From Bradyrhizobium sp. ORS 375 (GTDB lineage: Bacteria; Pseudomonadota; Alphaproteobacteria; Rhizobiales; Xanthobacteraceae), in assembly GCF_000239775.1 (NCBI RefSeq), contig NZ_CAFI01000064.1:1-39256 (forward strand): DNA of 39,256 bases. Reading direction: 5' to 3'. Positions 15,585-23,568 of this stretch are shown here, one piece after another (position 1 is the stretch's first letter; the number at the start of each line of letters is the position of its first letter). A program made the position numbers and the translations under genes. The notes below the pieces were generated by a model. That model saw only the letters and a program-made list of their open reading frames with translations, had not been told where the DNA came from and did no database searches.

Positions 15585-15911
15585 ATGGCAGACAAGCCGC
15601 GGATCAAGCTTCCGAAGGAAGCGAAGAAGGGCGAGATCATCCAGATCAAGACGCTGGTCTCGCATCTGATGGAATCGGGCCAGCGCAAGGATGCGCAAGG
15701 CAAGCCGATTCCGCGCAAGATCATCAACAAGTTCACCTGCGAGTTCAACGGCAAGCCGGTGTTCTCCTGCGTGCTCGAGCCGGCGATTTCCGCCAACCCG
15801 TACATCCAGTTCGACGCCAGGATCGACGAGGAAGGCACGTTCAAGTTCGCGTGGACGGATGACGACGGCTCGGTGGTGACTGCCGAGGAAAAGATCGCGT
15901 TGAAGGCCTGA
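15585..15911 (+). CDS. soxZ: SoxZ, SoxY partner subunit
   Basis: 108 residues, the family's usual length, no signal peptide. Recognisable SoxZ sequence: IKLPKEAKKGEIIQIKTLVSH near the start, then SGQRKDAQGKPIPRKIINKF and a C-terminal beta-rich part ending FKFAWTDDDGSVVTAEEKIAL. It holds SoxY and presents its carrier arm to the Sox enzymes. GGGGAGAG precedes ATG 15585. Export in complex with SoxY through Tat is inferred from the missing signal. Confidence 0.97.
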   Translation: MADKPRIKLPKEAKKGEIIQIKTLVSHLMESGQRKDAQGKPIPRKIINKFTCEFNGKPVFSCVLEPAISANPYIQFDARIDEEGTFKFAWTDDDGSVVTAEEKIALKA

Positions 15912-15944
15912 TCGGCCGGGTGTGATCGCTACGGGGAGTGACGG

Positions 15945-16769
15945 ATGTCCATTCGCTACGGTTCTCTCGCTGTCCTGGCCACGGCCGCGCTGACCCTCTC
16001 GGCCATCGCGGTGTTCGGCCAGGAGGCGGAACGGAAGGGCATTCCGGCGCCTCCCGGCCATGTCTTCAAGACCATCATCTCGGGCTATCAGTTCCGCACC
16101 AAGGAAACGCGCGCTCTCCAGGATGACGACCTGGAGAACCCGGGCTTCCTCGCGGTGGAGCGGGCCGCCGATATGTGGAAGACGGTCGACGGCGGCGAAG
16201 GCAAGTCGTGCATGAGCTGCCACGGCGAGGCGGAAACGACCATGAAGGGCGTCGGCGCTGCGATGCCCAAATGGAGCGAGAAGCTCAACAAGCCGGTCAA
16301 TCTCGAGCAGCAGATCAACATCTGCCGCACCGACCACATGAAGGCCCCGCCCTGGGCGTTCAAGTCCAAGGAGCTGACGGACATGACGACCTTCGTCCGC
16401 TTCCAGTCGCGCGGCATGCCGGTGGCCGTGAAGACCGACGGTCCGATGTCGCCCTGGTTCGAGAAGGGCAAGGAGATCTACTACACCCGGGTCGGCCAGC
16501 TCGATCTCGCCTGTGCGTCGTGCCACGAGAAGAACAACGGCAAATTCATGCGCGCTGACTTCCTCAGCCAGGGGCAGACCAACGGTTTCCCGACCTACCG
16601 GCTGCGCGATCAGCGCCTGATCCCGCTGCACGAGCGGTTCGAGGGCTGCATGTTCGACGTCCGCGGCGTGCCCTACAAGCCGCTGTCGGATGAGTTCCTG
16701 GCGCTCGAGCTCTACGTCGCCTGGCGCGGCATCGGTCTGCCCGTCGAGACACCGTCGGTCCGCAACTAG
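15945..16769 (+). CDS. soxA: SoxA, diheme cytochrome c subunit of SoxXA
   Basis: 274 residues with a Sec signal (about 1-25, AVFGQ). Two heme sites are present, Cys89-Met-Ser-Cys-His93 and Cys190-Ala-Ser-Cys-His194, so this is the diheme SoxA type of Paracoccus and Rhodovulum rather than the monoheme type. Cys127 (INICRTDH) and Cys235 (RFEGCMFDVRG) are the expected axial Cys ligands; Cys235 corresponds to the active-site cysteine that takes a persulfide modification. SoxXA links thiosulfate to SoxY. GGAG precedes ATG 15945. Confidence 0.96.
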   Translation: MSIRYGSLAVLATAALTLSAIAVFGQEAERKGIPAPPGHVFKTIISGYQFRTKETRALQDDDLENPGFLAVERAADMWKTVDGGEGKSCMSCHGEAETTMKGVGAAMPKWSEKLNKPVNLEQQINICRTDHMKAPPWAFKSKELTDMTTFVRFQSRGMPVAVKTDGPMSPWFEKGKEIYYTRVGQLDLACASCHEKNNGKFMRADFLSQGQTNGFPTYRLRDQRLIPLHERFEGCMFDVRGVPYKPLSDEFLALELYVAWRGIGLPVETPSVRN

Positions 16770-16790
16770 CGGACACAAGGAAGGCACATC

Positions 16791-18470
16791 ATGATATCGC
16801 GTCGCGAATTCGTTCAGGTCGCATTGGCGGCGGCTGCCTTGACGGGCGGCACGTCACGCGCCTTGGCGCAGCAGAAGCTGACCGAGAAGGAGCTGCTGGC
16901 GTTCGAGCCGGTCGGCAACGTTACGCTGGTGCACGTCACCGACATCCACGGCCAGCTGATGCCGCTGTACTTTCGCGAGCCATCGACCAATCTTGGCGTC
17001 GGCGACGCCAAGGGCCAGCCGCCGCACGTCACCGGCAAGGACTTCCTCACCCGCTTCGGCATCGCGCCGGGCTCGTCGGCGGCCTATGCGCTGACGTCGG
17101 AGGATTTCGAGGCGCTCGCCAAAACCTACGGGCGGATCGGCGGGCTCGACCGCGCCGCCACCGTCATCAAGGCCATCCGCGCCGAGCGCGGCGACAAGGT
17201 CGTGCTGCTCGACGGTGGCGACACCTGGCAGGGATCGTGGTCGTCGCTGCAGACGCGCGGCCAGGACATGATCGACTGCATGGCGCTGCTGAAGCCCGAT
17301 GCGATGACCGGGCATTGGGAGTTCACCTACGGTACCGAGCGTGTCAAGCAGGCCGTCGGCGGGCTCGGCTTTCCGTTCCTCGGTCTCAACATCCGCGACA
17401 CCGAGTGGAACGAGCCGGCGTTCGAGCCCTCGGCCATGATCGAGCGTGGCGGCGTCAAGATCGCGGTGCTCGGCCAAGCCTTCCCGTATACGCCGGTCGC
17501 CAATCCGCGCTGGATGATTCCGAACTGGTCGTTCGGCGTGCGCGAGGAGGACGTCCAGACCCAGGTCGACAAGGCGCGCAAGGACGGCGCCGGCCTCGTC
17601 GTGCTGCTGTCGCACAACGGCTTCGACGTCGACCGCAAACTGGCGAGCCGCGTCAAAGGGCTCGATGTCATCCTCACCGGCCACACCCATGATGCGCTGC
17701 CCGAGGCGGTCAAGGTCGGCAAGACCTTGCTGATCGCCTCCGGCTCCTCGGGCAAGTTCGTCTCGCGGCTCGATCTCGACGTCAGGGATGGCGAGGTCAA
17801 AGGCTATCGCTACAAGCTGATCCCGCTGTTCTCCGACGTGATCACGCCTGATGCGGCGATGGCCGCCAAGATCGCCGAGGTGCGCAAGCCGTTTGCTGCG
17901 GATCTCGGTCGCGCGCTGGGACGCACTGAGACGCTGCTATACCGCCGCGGCAATTTCAACGGCACGTTCGACGACCTGATCTGCCAGGCGCTGCTGCAGG
18001 AACGCGATGCCGAGATTGCGCTGTCGCCAGGCTTCCGCTGGGGCACCAGCGTGATGCCGGGCCAGGACATCACCTTCGAGGACGTCACCAACGCCACCGC
18101 GATCACCTATCCCGCGGTCTATCGCATGGGCATGACCGGCACGCGCCTCAAGGAGATCATCGAGGACGTCGCCGACAATCTGTTCAACGTCGACCCGTAC
18201 TACCAGCAGGGCGGCGACATGGTCCGCATCGGCGGCATGTCCTATGCGATCGACGTCAACAAGCCGCAGGGGCAGCGCATCTCCGACATGCGCCTGATCA
18301 AGACCGGCGCCGCGATCGATCCGTCGCGCGAGTATCAGGTCGCCGGCTGGGCCAGCGTCAATGAAGGCACGCAGGGCCCGCCGATCTGGGAGGTCGTGTC
18401 GAGCTATCTGCAGCGTCAGAAGACCGTGCGTCTCGAGCCCAACCGGGCCGTCAAAGTCTCCGGAGTGTGA
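16791..18470 (+). CDS. soxB: SoxB, sulfate thiohydrolase (thiosulfohydrolase)
   Basis: 559 residues with a twin-arginine signal (ISRREFVQVALAAAA; cleavage near RALAQ). It belongs to the 5'-nucleotidase/metallophosphoesterase superfamily. Metal ligands are Asp51 and His53 (VTDIHGQ), Asp144 (GGDTWQGSW), the SoxB-specific GHWEFTYG (174-181) in place of the GNHE of nucleotidases, LLSHNG and GHTHDALP. It removes the terminal sulfonate from SoxY-bound thiosulfate as sulfate, using a dimanganese centre. AAGGAAGG precedes ATG 16791. The stop is five bases before the soxC ATG. Confidence 0.97.
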   Translation: MISRREFVQVALAAAALTGGTSRALAQQKLTEKELLAFEPVGNVTLVHVTDIHGQLMPLYFREPSTNLGVGDAKGQPPHVTGKDFLTRFGIAPGSSAAYALTSEDFEALAKTYGRIGGLDRAATVIKAIRAERGDKVVLLDGGDTWQGSWSSLQTRGQDMIDCMALLKPDAMTGHWEFTYGTERVKQAVGGLGFPFLGLNIRDTEWNEPAFEPSAMIERGGVKIAVLGQAFPYTPVANPRWMIPNWSFGVREEDVQTQVDKARKDGAGLVVLLSHNGFDVDRKLASRVKGLDVILTGHTHDALPEAVKVGKTLLIASGSSGKFVSRLDLDVRDGEVKGYRYKLIPLFSDVITPDAAMAAKIAEVRKPFAADLGRALGRTETLLYRRGNFNGTFDDLICQALLQERDAEIALSPGFRWGTSVMPGQDITFEDVTNATAITYPAVYRMGMTGTRLKEIIEDVADNLFNVDPYYQQGGDMVRIGGMSYAIDVNKPQGQRISDMRLIKTGAAIDPSREYQVAGWASVNEGTQGPPIWEVVSSYLQRQKTVRLEPNRAVKVSGV

Positions 18471-18475
18471 CGACG

Positions 18476-19759
18476 ATGTCGAAGGACAAATCTCTTCCCT
18501 CAGCCGCACGCGCGTCGCGCCGCGGCTTCCTGACCGCAGCGGGTGGACTTGCGGCCACAGCGCTCGCCACGCAGGCGCGTGCTGGCGCAGGTAACCCTGC
18601 CAATCAGCCGCCGAACGTGCCGGAATGGACGCGCACTCTCGGCGAGGGCGTGGCCGTCCGCCCCTACGGCAAGCCGTCGAAGTTCGAGAAGGACGTCGTC
18701 CGCCGCGACGTCGAATGGTTGACGGCTTCGCGCGAATCCTCTGTCAGCTTCACGCCGCTGCATGAGCTGGAAGGCATCATCACGCCGAACGGGCTGTGCT
18801 TCGAGCGCCATCACGGCGGTGTCGCCGAGGTCGATCCGGCCGATCACAGGCTGATGATCCACGGCCTGGTCGAGCGGCCGCTGCTGCTGTCGCTCGATGA
18901 GATCAAGCGCTATCCGCGCGTCAACCGTATCCATTTCATGGAATGCGCGGCCAATTCCGGCATGGAATGGCGCGGCGCCCAGCTCAACGGCTGCCAGTTC
19001 ACCCATGGCATGATCCACTGCGTGCAATATACCGGCGTAACGCTCCGGACGCTGCTGGAAGAGACCGGGGTCAAGCCGAGCGGCAAATGGCTGCTGGTCG
19101 AGGGCGCCGACTCCGCCTCGATGGATCGCAGCCTGCCGATCGAGAAGGCGCTCGACGATTGCATCATCGCCTACAAGATGAATGGCGAGGCGCTGTATCC
19201 CGAGCAGGGCTATCCGATGCGCCTGGTCGTGCCGGGATGGCAGGGCAATCTCTGGGTCAAATGGCTGCGCCGCATCGAGGTCGGCGATCAGCCCTGGCAC
19301 ACCCGCGAGGAGACCTCGAAGTACACGGACCTGCTGCCGAACGGCAAGGCGCGACGCTTTACCTGGTCGATGGACGCGAAGTCGGTGATCACGAGCCCGA
19401 GCCCGCAGGCGCCGATCAAGCACGGCAAGGGGTTTACGATCGTCTCGGGCCTGGCGTGGTCGGGCAATGGCAAGGTCAAGCGCGTGGATGTGTCGCTCGA
19501 TGGCGGCCGCAACTGGTGGCCCGCGCGGATCGACGGACCAGTGCTCGATAAGGCACTGACCCGCTTCTACTACGAGTTCGACTGGAACGGCGAGCCGCTG
19601 CTGCTGCAGTCGCGCGTGCAGGACGAGACCGGATACGTCCAGCCGTCAAAGGCGGAGCTGCGCAAGGTTCGCGGCTACAACTCCATCTATCACAACAATG
19701 GCATCCAGACCTGGCATGTGCAGGCAAACGGTGAGGTCGAGAATGTCGAGGTCGCCTAA
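18476..19759 (+). CDS. soxC: SoxC, molybdopterin sulfane dehydrogenase subunit
   Basis: 427 residues from ATG 18476, where GGAG sits ten bases upstream. A GTG at 18467 is in frame, but its ribosome site would be only one base away. Twin-arginine signal ASRRGFLTAAGG (13-24). The sulfite-oxidase fold has molybdenum-ligand Cys157 in HFMECAANSGMEW, followed by the dimerisation domain after about residue 290. SoxCD removes six electrons from SoxY-bound sulfane sulfur, so its presence predicts complete oxidation of thiosulfate to sulfate without sulfur globules. It overlaps soxD by 17 bp. Confidence 0.96.
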   Translation: MSKDKSLPSAARASRRGFLTAAGGLAATALATQARAGAGNPANQPPNVPEWTRTLGEGVAVRPYGKPSKFEKDVVRRDVEWLTASRESSVSFTPLHELEGIITPNGLCFERHHGGVAEVDPADHRLMIHGLVERPLLLSLDEIKRYPRVNRIHFMECAANSGMEWRGAQLNGCQFTHGMIHCVQYTGVTLRTLLEETGVKPSGKWLLVEGADSASMDRSLPIEKALDDCIIAYKMNGEALYPEQGYPMRLVVPGWQGNLWVKWLRRIEVGDQPWHTREETSKYTDLLPNGKARRFTWSMDAKSVITSPSPQAPIKHGKGFTIVSGLAWSGNGKVKRVDVSLDGGRNWWPARIDGPVLDKALTRFYYEFDWNGEPLLLQSRVQDETGYVQPSKAELRKVRGYNSIYHNNGIQTWHVQANGEVENVEVA

Positions 19760-20489
19760 GCTGATCATTGCAGTCGCGCTCGCCACCTTTGCGGGCTCGG
19801 TCGCGCTCGCCGGCGGTCCGGGGGAGAAGATCGCGGCAAAGACCGAGGCCAAGTCCGAACCGAAGACCGAGGCAAAGACTGAAGCCAATGCGCCGCAGCG
19901 CTTCAACATCGGGCGCGCGCCGACGGTCGAGGAGATCCGCGGCTGGGATATCGACGTGCGGCCGGACGGGCAGGGCCTGCCGGTCGGCAAGGGCACCGTC
20001 GCCCAGGGCGAGAAGCTGTTCATGGACAATTGCGCCAGTTGTCATGGCGAGTTCGGCGAGGGCGCTGGCCGCTGGCCGGTGCTGGCCGGCGGCAAGGGCT
20101 CGCTGACCTCCGACAATCCTGTCAAAACGGTCGGCTCCTATTGGCCCTACGCCTCGACCTTGTTCGACTATGTCCGCCACGCGATGCCGTTCGGCAGCCC
20201 GCAATCGCTGAAGGTCGACGAGTACTACGCCCTGGTCGCCTATGTGCTCTATCTGAACGACGTGATCACCGATCAGAACTTCGAGCTGACCGACAAGAAT
20301 CTCGCCACCATCAAGATGCCGAACGAGGGCGGGTTCATCATGGACGACCGGGCGACCAGCGAGAAGGCCTTCTGGCAGAAGGACCCCTGCATGAAGAACT
20401 GCATCGCGCCGGTCAAGATCACGGGACGTGCGACCGCCGTCGACGTCACGCCTGAGGACAAGGACGGCAAGCCGCGGGGCGTCGAGTGA
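19743..20489 (+). CDS. soxD: SoxD, monoheme cytochrome subunit of SoxCD
   Basis: 248 residues from ATG 19743, inside the end of soxC, with GGTGAGG just upstream. The Sec signal ends near ALAGG. Residues 32-48 are a Lys-Thr-Glu-Ala linker with three imperfect repeats (KTEA, KSEP, KTEA, KTEA). A single heme site Cys97-Ala-Ser-Cys-His101 and a likely axial Met in RHAMPFGSPQ form one cytochrome domain. The Paracoccus protein is longer and diheme; here the second heme domain is absent. The C-terminal DPCMKNC has two cysteines but no His. It accepts electrons from SoxC. It overlaps the next gene by four bases. Confidence 0.93.
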   Translation: MSRSPKLIIAVALATFAGSVALAGGPGEKIAAKTEAKSEPKTEAKTEANAPQRFNIGRAPTVEEIRGWDIDVRPDGQGLPVGKGTVAQGEKLFMDNCASCHGEFGEGAGRWPVLAGGKGSLTSDNPVKTVGSYWPYASTLFDYVRHAMPFGSPQSLKVDEYYALVAYVLYLNDVITDQNFELTDKNLATIKMPNEGGFIMDDRATSEKAFWQKDPCMKNCIAPVKITGRATAVDVTPEDKDGKPRGVE

Positions 20490-20950
20490 CGACGGCCGGA
20501 TGCAGCCGCCGCCAGATGCTATTGGCGGCCGCATCCGTCACCCTCGCGATAAGCGGGGCCGCTTCGATCGCCGCCGCGGCGGAGCCGCACCGGCTCGCAC
20601 TGCAGATCAGCGATGATGACCCGGCCAAGATGCGCGCGGTGCTTGACGTCGCCGCCAATGTCTCCCGGCACTATTCGGGCGAGGGCGACGAGGTCGAGAT
20701 CGTAATTGTGGCGTTCAATGGCGGCCTCGACATGCTGCTGGCCGACCGTTCGCCGGTGAAGGAGCGCGTCGCCGGCTTCGCCAAGTCGATGCCCAATGTC
20801 AGCTTCATCGCCTGCGGCAACACCCTGGAGACGCTCGCGAGCAAGGAAGGACGGCAGCCGCCGCTGCTGGACGGCGTCTCGGTGGTGAAGACTGGTGTCG
20901 CGACCCTGATGGAGCTGTCGGAGAAGAACTGGACGATCGTGCGTCCGTGA
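20486..20950 (+). CDS. exported DsrE-family protein, first copy
   Basis: 154 residues, starting at GTG 20486 in the 4-bp overlap GTGA with the soxD stop. Twin-arginine-type signal (CSRRQMLLAAASVTLA, then hydrophobic to about 32). The mature domain has the DsrE/YchN fold: LALQISDDDPAKMRAVLDVAANV, VEIVIVAFNGGLDML and VSFIACGNTLETLA with Cys110, the conserved family cysteine. DsrE-type proteins carry persulfide sulfur on such a cysteine, and cytosolic ones feed sulfur relays. Here the signal predicts a periplasmic location. It is translationally coupled to soxCD and lies in one transcript with a hydrolase and a second DsrE protein. Confidence 0.88.
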   Translation: MTTAGCSRRQMLLAAASVTLAISGAASIAAAAEPHRLALQISDDDPAKMRAVLDVAANVSRHYSGEGDEVEIVIVAFNGGLDMLLADRSPVKERVAGFAKSMPNVSFIACGNTLETLASKEGRQPPLLDGVSVVKTGVATLMELSEKNWTIVRP

Positions 20951-20961
20951 AGGAATTTGCG

Positions 20962-21864
20962 ATGCGGTGGTGGCTCGCTCTCGTTGTCTGTCTCGTTGCG
21001 TCGGTCGCGATGGCCGCGGAGGAGCCGCGCGAACTCCTGATCGGCGGCCGCACGGCGCTCGGCACGCTCAGGCTGCCGGCGCAATCGGGGCCTGATGTTC
21101 CACTGGTGCTGATGACGCACGGCACGCTGGCGCACAAGGACATGGAGACCATCCAGGGCCTGTCCAAGGCGCTCGCCGAGCGCGGCATCGCAACGCTCGC
21201 GCACAACCTGGTGCTCGGCCTCGATCGCCGCACCGGCATGTACGACTGCGCCAAGCCGCATGATTACGCGCCGGATGATGCGATCGACGAGATCGCCGCC
21301 TGGATCGCGGAGGCGCGCAAGACCTCGTCGCGGATCTTCGTGCTCGGGCATTCCCGCGGCGCCAATCAGCTCGCGCGCTATCTGGTTGCCAACCCGAAAG
21401 CGGCCATCGAAGGCGCGATCCTGCTGGCGCCGGCCACGCTGGGCATCGAGACCAGCCTGAAGGCGGCCTATGCGGAGAGTTACGGCCAGCCCTTGGCGCC
21501 GCTGCTTGAGAAGGCCGAAGCCGCTGTGTCCGCGGGGCGTGGCAGCGAGTGGATCTCGGTGCCAGGCTTTATCTATTGCTGCGATGCCAAGGTGACGGCG
21601 CGCGCCTTCGCTGCGTTCTATCGCGGCGATCGGCGCCAGGACACCGCGGCACTGATCGCCGATGTGAGTCTGCCCGTCCTGGTGCTTGCGGCCGCGCAAG
21701 ACAAGACCGTTCCGGACGTGGCGGCGTCGTTCGCGCCGCTGGCCTCGCGCGCCGGCAGCCGTGTCCGGTTGGAGACCATCGACGACGCAGATCACTTCTT
21801 TCGCGATCTTGCCGCCGAGGATGCCGCTGATCGCATCGCAGGATTCATTGCAGCCGCGCGTTAG
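20962..21864 (+). CDS. exported alpha/beta hydrolase in the sox operon
   Basis: 300 residues from ATG 20962 with AGGA seven bases upstream. Sec signal (1-19, AMAAE). The alpha/beta-hydrolase fold carries a full catalytic triad: Ser131 in GHSRG, Asp247 (AAQDKTVP) and His278 (DADHFF). An oxyanion-type motif THGTLAHK lies at 52-59. Cys96 and adjacent Cys206-Cys207 are unusual for an exported enzyme, and the CC pair sits just after a predicted cap region. It lies between two exported DsrE-family genes with gaps of 11 and 9 bp. The substrate is unknown; an ester, thioester or lipid-linked compound is possible. Its place in the operon suggests a role in periplasmic sulfur chemistry. Confidence 0.88.
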   Translation: MRWWLALVVCLVASVAMAAEEPRELLIGGRTALGTLRLPAQSGPDVPLVLMTHGTLAHKDMETIQGLSKALAERGIATLAHNLVLGLDRRTGMYDCAKPHDYAPDDAIDEIAAWIAEARKTSSRIFVLGHSRGANQLARYLVANPKAAIEGAILLAPATLGIETSLKAAYAESYGQPLAPLLEKAEAAVSAGRGSEWISVPGFIYCCDAKVTARAFAAFYRGDRRQDTAALIADVSLPVLVLAAAQDKTVPDVAASFAPLASRAGSRVRLETIDDADHFFRDLAAEDAADRIAGFIAAAR

Positions 21865-21873
21865 GAGTAGCCC

Positions 21874-22314
21874 ATGGAACGACGATCGTTGATGCAAGCC
21901 GGTCTCGCCAGCCTGTTCGGAATGATAGGTATCGGCGGCGCTCAGGCCGCGACCGAGTCTCCGCGCCAGCGCGTCGCCTATCATCTCGCCGATCAGGACC
22001 GCGCGCTGTTTGTTTTGGGCAACCTCCAGAACCACGTCGATGGCACCGGCGGGCCGGGGCGCGCCGACATCCGGCTGGTGATCCACGGGCCGGGCCTGCG
22101 GGCCTTTCATGCGATCTCGGCCGACCAGACCATCGCGGCTCTGGCTGAGCGATTGATGAAGGCCGGTGTCGGCTTCGAGGCGTGTGCCAACACCATGAAG
22201 GCGCAGGGCGTGAAGCTCGACGATCTCTTGCCCGGCTTCGCAGTGGCGGAGAAGGGCGGCGTAGTACGCCTCACCGAGCTGCAGCAGAGTGGATACGCCT
22301 ATCTGCGCCCATGA
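21874..22314 (+). CDS. exported DsrE-family protein, second copy
   Basis: 146 residues from ATG 21874 (GGAG six bases upstream). A twin-arginine-like N-terminus (MERRSLMQAGLASLFGMIGIGGAQA) predicts export. The mature part is a DsrE-fold protein with VAYHLADQDRALFVLGNLQNHVD, ADIRLVIHGPGLRAF and the conserved Cys104 in GFEACANTMKAQG. It differs clearly from the first copy, so this is an old paralogue pair or two recruitments, not a recent duplication. A role as periplasmic sulfur carrier or as partner of the first copy is inferred. Confidence 0.88.
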   Translation: MERRSLMQAGLASLFGMIGIGGAQAATESPRQRVAYHLADQDRALFVLGNLQNHVDGTGGPGRADIRLVIHGPGLRAFHAISADQTIAALAERLMKAGVGFEACANTMKAQGVKLDDLLPGFAVAEKGGVVRLTELQQSGYAYLRP

Positions 22315-22323
22315 AGCGTGCCT

Positions 22324-22359
22324 GTCTGCCGATGCCGCCCGGTACGTTGAGCGGCAGAC
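22324..22359 (+). other. intercistronic hairpin before the second YeeE gene
   Basis: GTCTGCCG (22324-22331) pairs perfectly with CGGCAGAC (22352-22359) over a 20-base loop in the 64-bp gap. With no T-run it is more likely a processing or stability element, or weak attenuator, than a true terminator. Confidence 0.5.
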
Positions 22360-22378
22360 CTGAACCACGAGAGCGCCC

Positions 22379-23482
22379 GTGCTCACCGCATTGATCGACT
22401 TATTGGGTGAGGATCTGGTGTCGCTGCTGGGCGGGCTCGCGGTCGGCGGCGCGTTCGGCTTCTTCGCCCAACGCAGCCGCTTCTGCCTGCGCGCGGCAAC
22501 GGTCGAATTCGCGCGCGGGCAGGGCGGGCCGCGTCTGGCGGTGTGGCTCCTCACCTTCGCCTCGGCGCTGCTCGGCACCCAGGCGCTGGTCGCGATGGGT
22601 CTGCTCGACGTCTCCGAAGCGCGCCAGCTGGCGCAGCAGGGCAGCATTTCCGGCGCGATGATCGGTGGCACCCTGTTCGGCTGCGGCATGATCCTCGCGC
22701 GCGGCTGCGCCAGCCGGCTCTTGGTGCTCTCGGCCAATGGCAATCTGCGGGCGCTGTTGTCCGGCCTGATCTTCGCGGTGACCGCACAGTCCGCGTATCA
22801 CGGTCTGCTATCGCCGCTGCGCGATTGGCTCACCGGTCTCTGGCTCGTCGACGGCGGACCGTCGCGGGACATCATGAGCCTGTTCGGCGGCGGCACGCCC
22901 GAGAAGCTCGGCTTCGGCATGTTGTGGTTCGTGGCCGGACTCGCCGCCGTGTCGAAGTTCCAGGTTGGCGCGAAGATCCTGAGCGCGGCGGTGGCTGCGG
23001 GCGTTGCTGTTGCAGCGGGCTGGCTGCTGACCTATCAGCTTGGCCAAGCCTCGTTCGCGCCGGTGCCGCTGAAAAGTCTGACGTTCAGCGGCCCTTCCGC
23101 CGAGCTCCTGATGCAGGTGCTCGCGAGTCCGCAGCTCAAGCCGGGCTTTGATCTCGGCATCATCCCCGGCGTCTTCATCGGCTCGTTCGTCGCCGCAGCG
23201 CTGGCGGGTGAACTCAATCTCGAAGGCTTTTCGGATGGTCGGGGCATGCGACGCTATCTGATCGGCGCCGTTCTCATGGGGTTCGGCGCGATGCTGGCCG
23301 GCGGCTGCGCCGTTGGGGCTGGCGTGACGGGAGCCTCCGTGTTCGCACTGACGGCCTGGATCGTGCTCGGCGGCATGTGGTGCGGTGCTGCTATCACCGA
23401 TTTCGTGGTGGATCGCTGGTTGTTCGCCGACGAGCCTATGCAGGCCAAGGCGGCTCTGCCGACGGCGGGGACGCCTCGATAA
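22379..23482 (+). CDS. second full-length YeeE/YedE transporter (SoxT-like)
   Basis: 367 residues starting at GTG 22379. About nine or ten membrane helices and the sulfur-transport family cysteines in both halves: Cys36 (QRSRFCLRAATVEFARG), Cys102 and Cys110 (GCGMILARGCASRLL) and Cys310 (MLAGGCAVGAGVTGAS). It is clearly distinct from the soxT product (different N-terminal motif, two cysteines in the second motif), so the two probably have different substrates or roles. Two SoxT paralogues are known in Hyphomicrobium. It ends the soxX-led gene run, 86 bp before the next operator. Confidence 0.87.
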   Translation: MLTALIDLLGEDLVSLLGGLAVGGAFGFFAQRSRFCLRAATVEFARGQGGPRLAVWLLTFASALLGTQALVAMGLLDVSEARQLAQQGSISGAMIGGTLFGCGMILARGCASRLLVLSANGNLRALLSGLIFAVTAQSAYHGLLSPLRDWLTGLWLVDGGPSRDIMSLFGGGTPEKLGFGMLWFVAGLAAVSKFQVGAKILSAAVAAGVAVAAGWLLTYQLGQASFAPVPLKSLTFSGPSAELLMQVLASPQLKPGFDLGIIPGVFIGSFVAAALAGELNLEGFSDGRGMRRYLIGAVLMGFGAMLAGGCAVGAGVTGASVFALTAWIVLGGMWCGAAITDFVVDRWLFADEPMQAKAALPTAGTPR

Positions 23483-23484
23483 TT

Positions 23485-23506
23485 TATATTCACAAGTTCG
23501 AATATA
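23485..23506. promoter_or_regulatory. best SoxR/BigR operator, before the half-transporter genes
   Basis: TATATTC-ACAAGTTC-GAATATA: seven-base perfect inverted halves around an 8-bp centre, containing the exact core ATTC-N8-GAAT. This is the strongest of four related dyads in the island. It lies 63 bp upstream of the first half-length YeeE/YedE gene and overlaps the -35 and spacer of the promoter there. Confidence 0.8.
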
Positions 23507-23516
23507 CATATATAAT
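23489..23516 (+). promoter_or_regulatory. promoter of the half-transporter/rhodanese operon
   Basis: A -35 TTCACA (23489-23494, five of six to TTGACA), 16-bp spacer and perfect -10 TATAAT (23511-23516). The operator dyad covers the -35 and most of the spacer, so a bound repressor should exclude RNA polymerase. It would drive both half-length YeeE/YedE genes and the rhodanese gene. Confidence 0.72.
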
Positions 23517-23568
23517 GCCCGAACGTCAGCGCGGCCGAGCCGCGCGCGAGCAGGGAGGACAGGGTGTC

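Noticed and set aside
20671-22743. 690-codon open frame on the minus strand across the DsrE and hydrolase genes
   Set aside because: Its translation is Arg-rich and without motifs; it crosses three well-supported plus-strand genes with ribosome sites and signal peptides.
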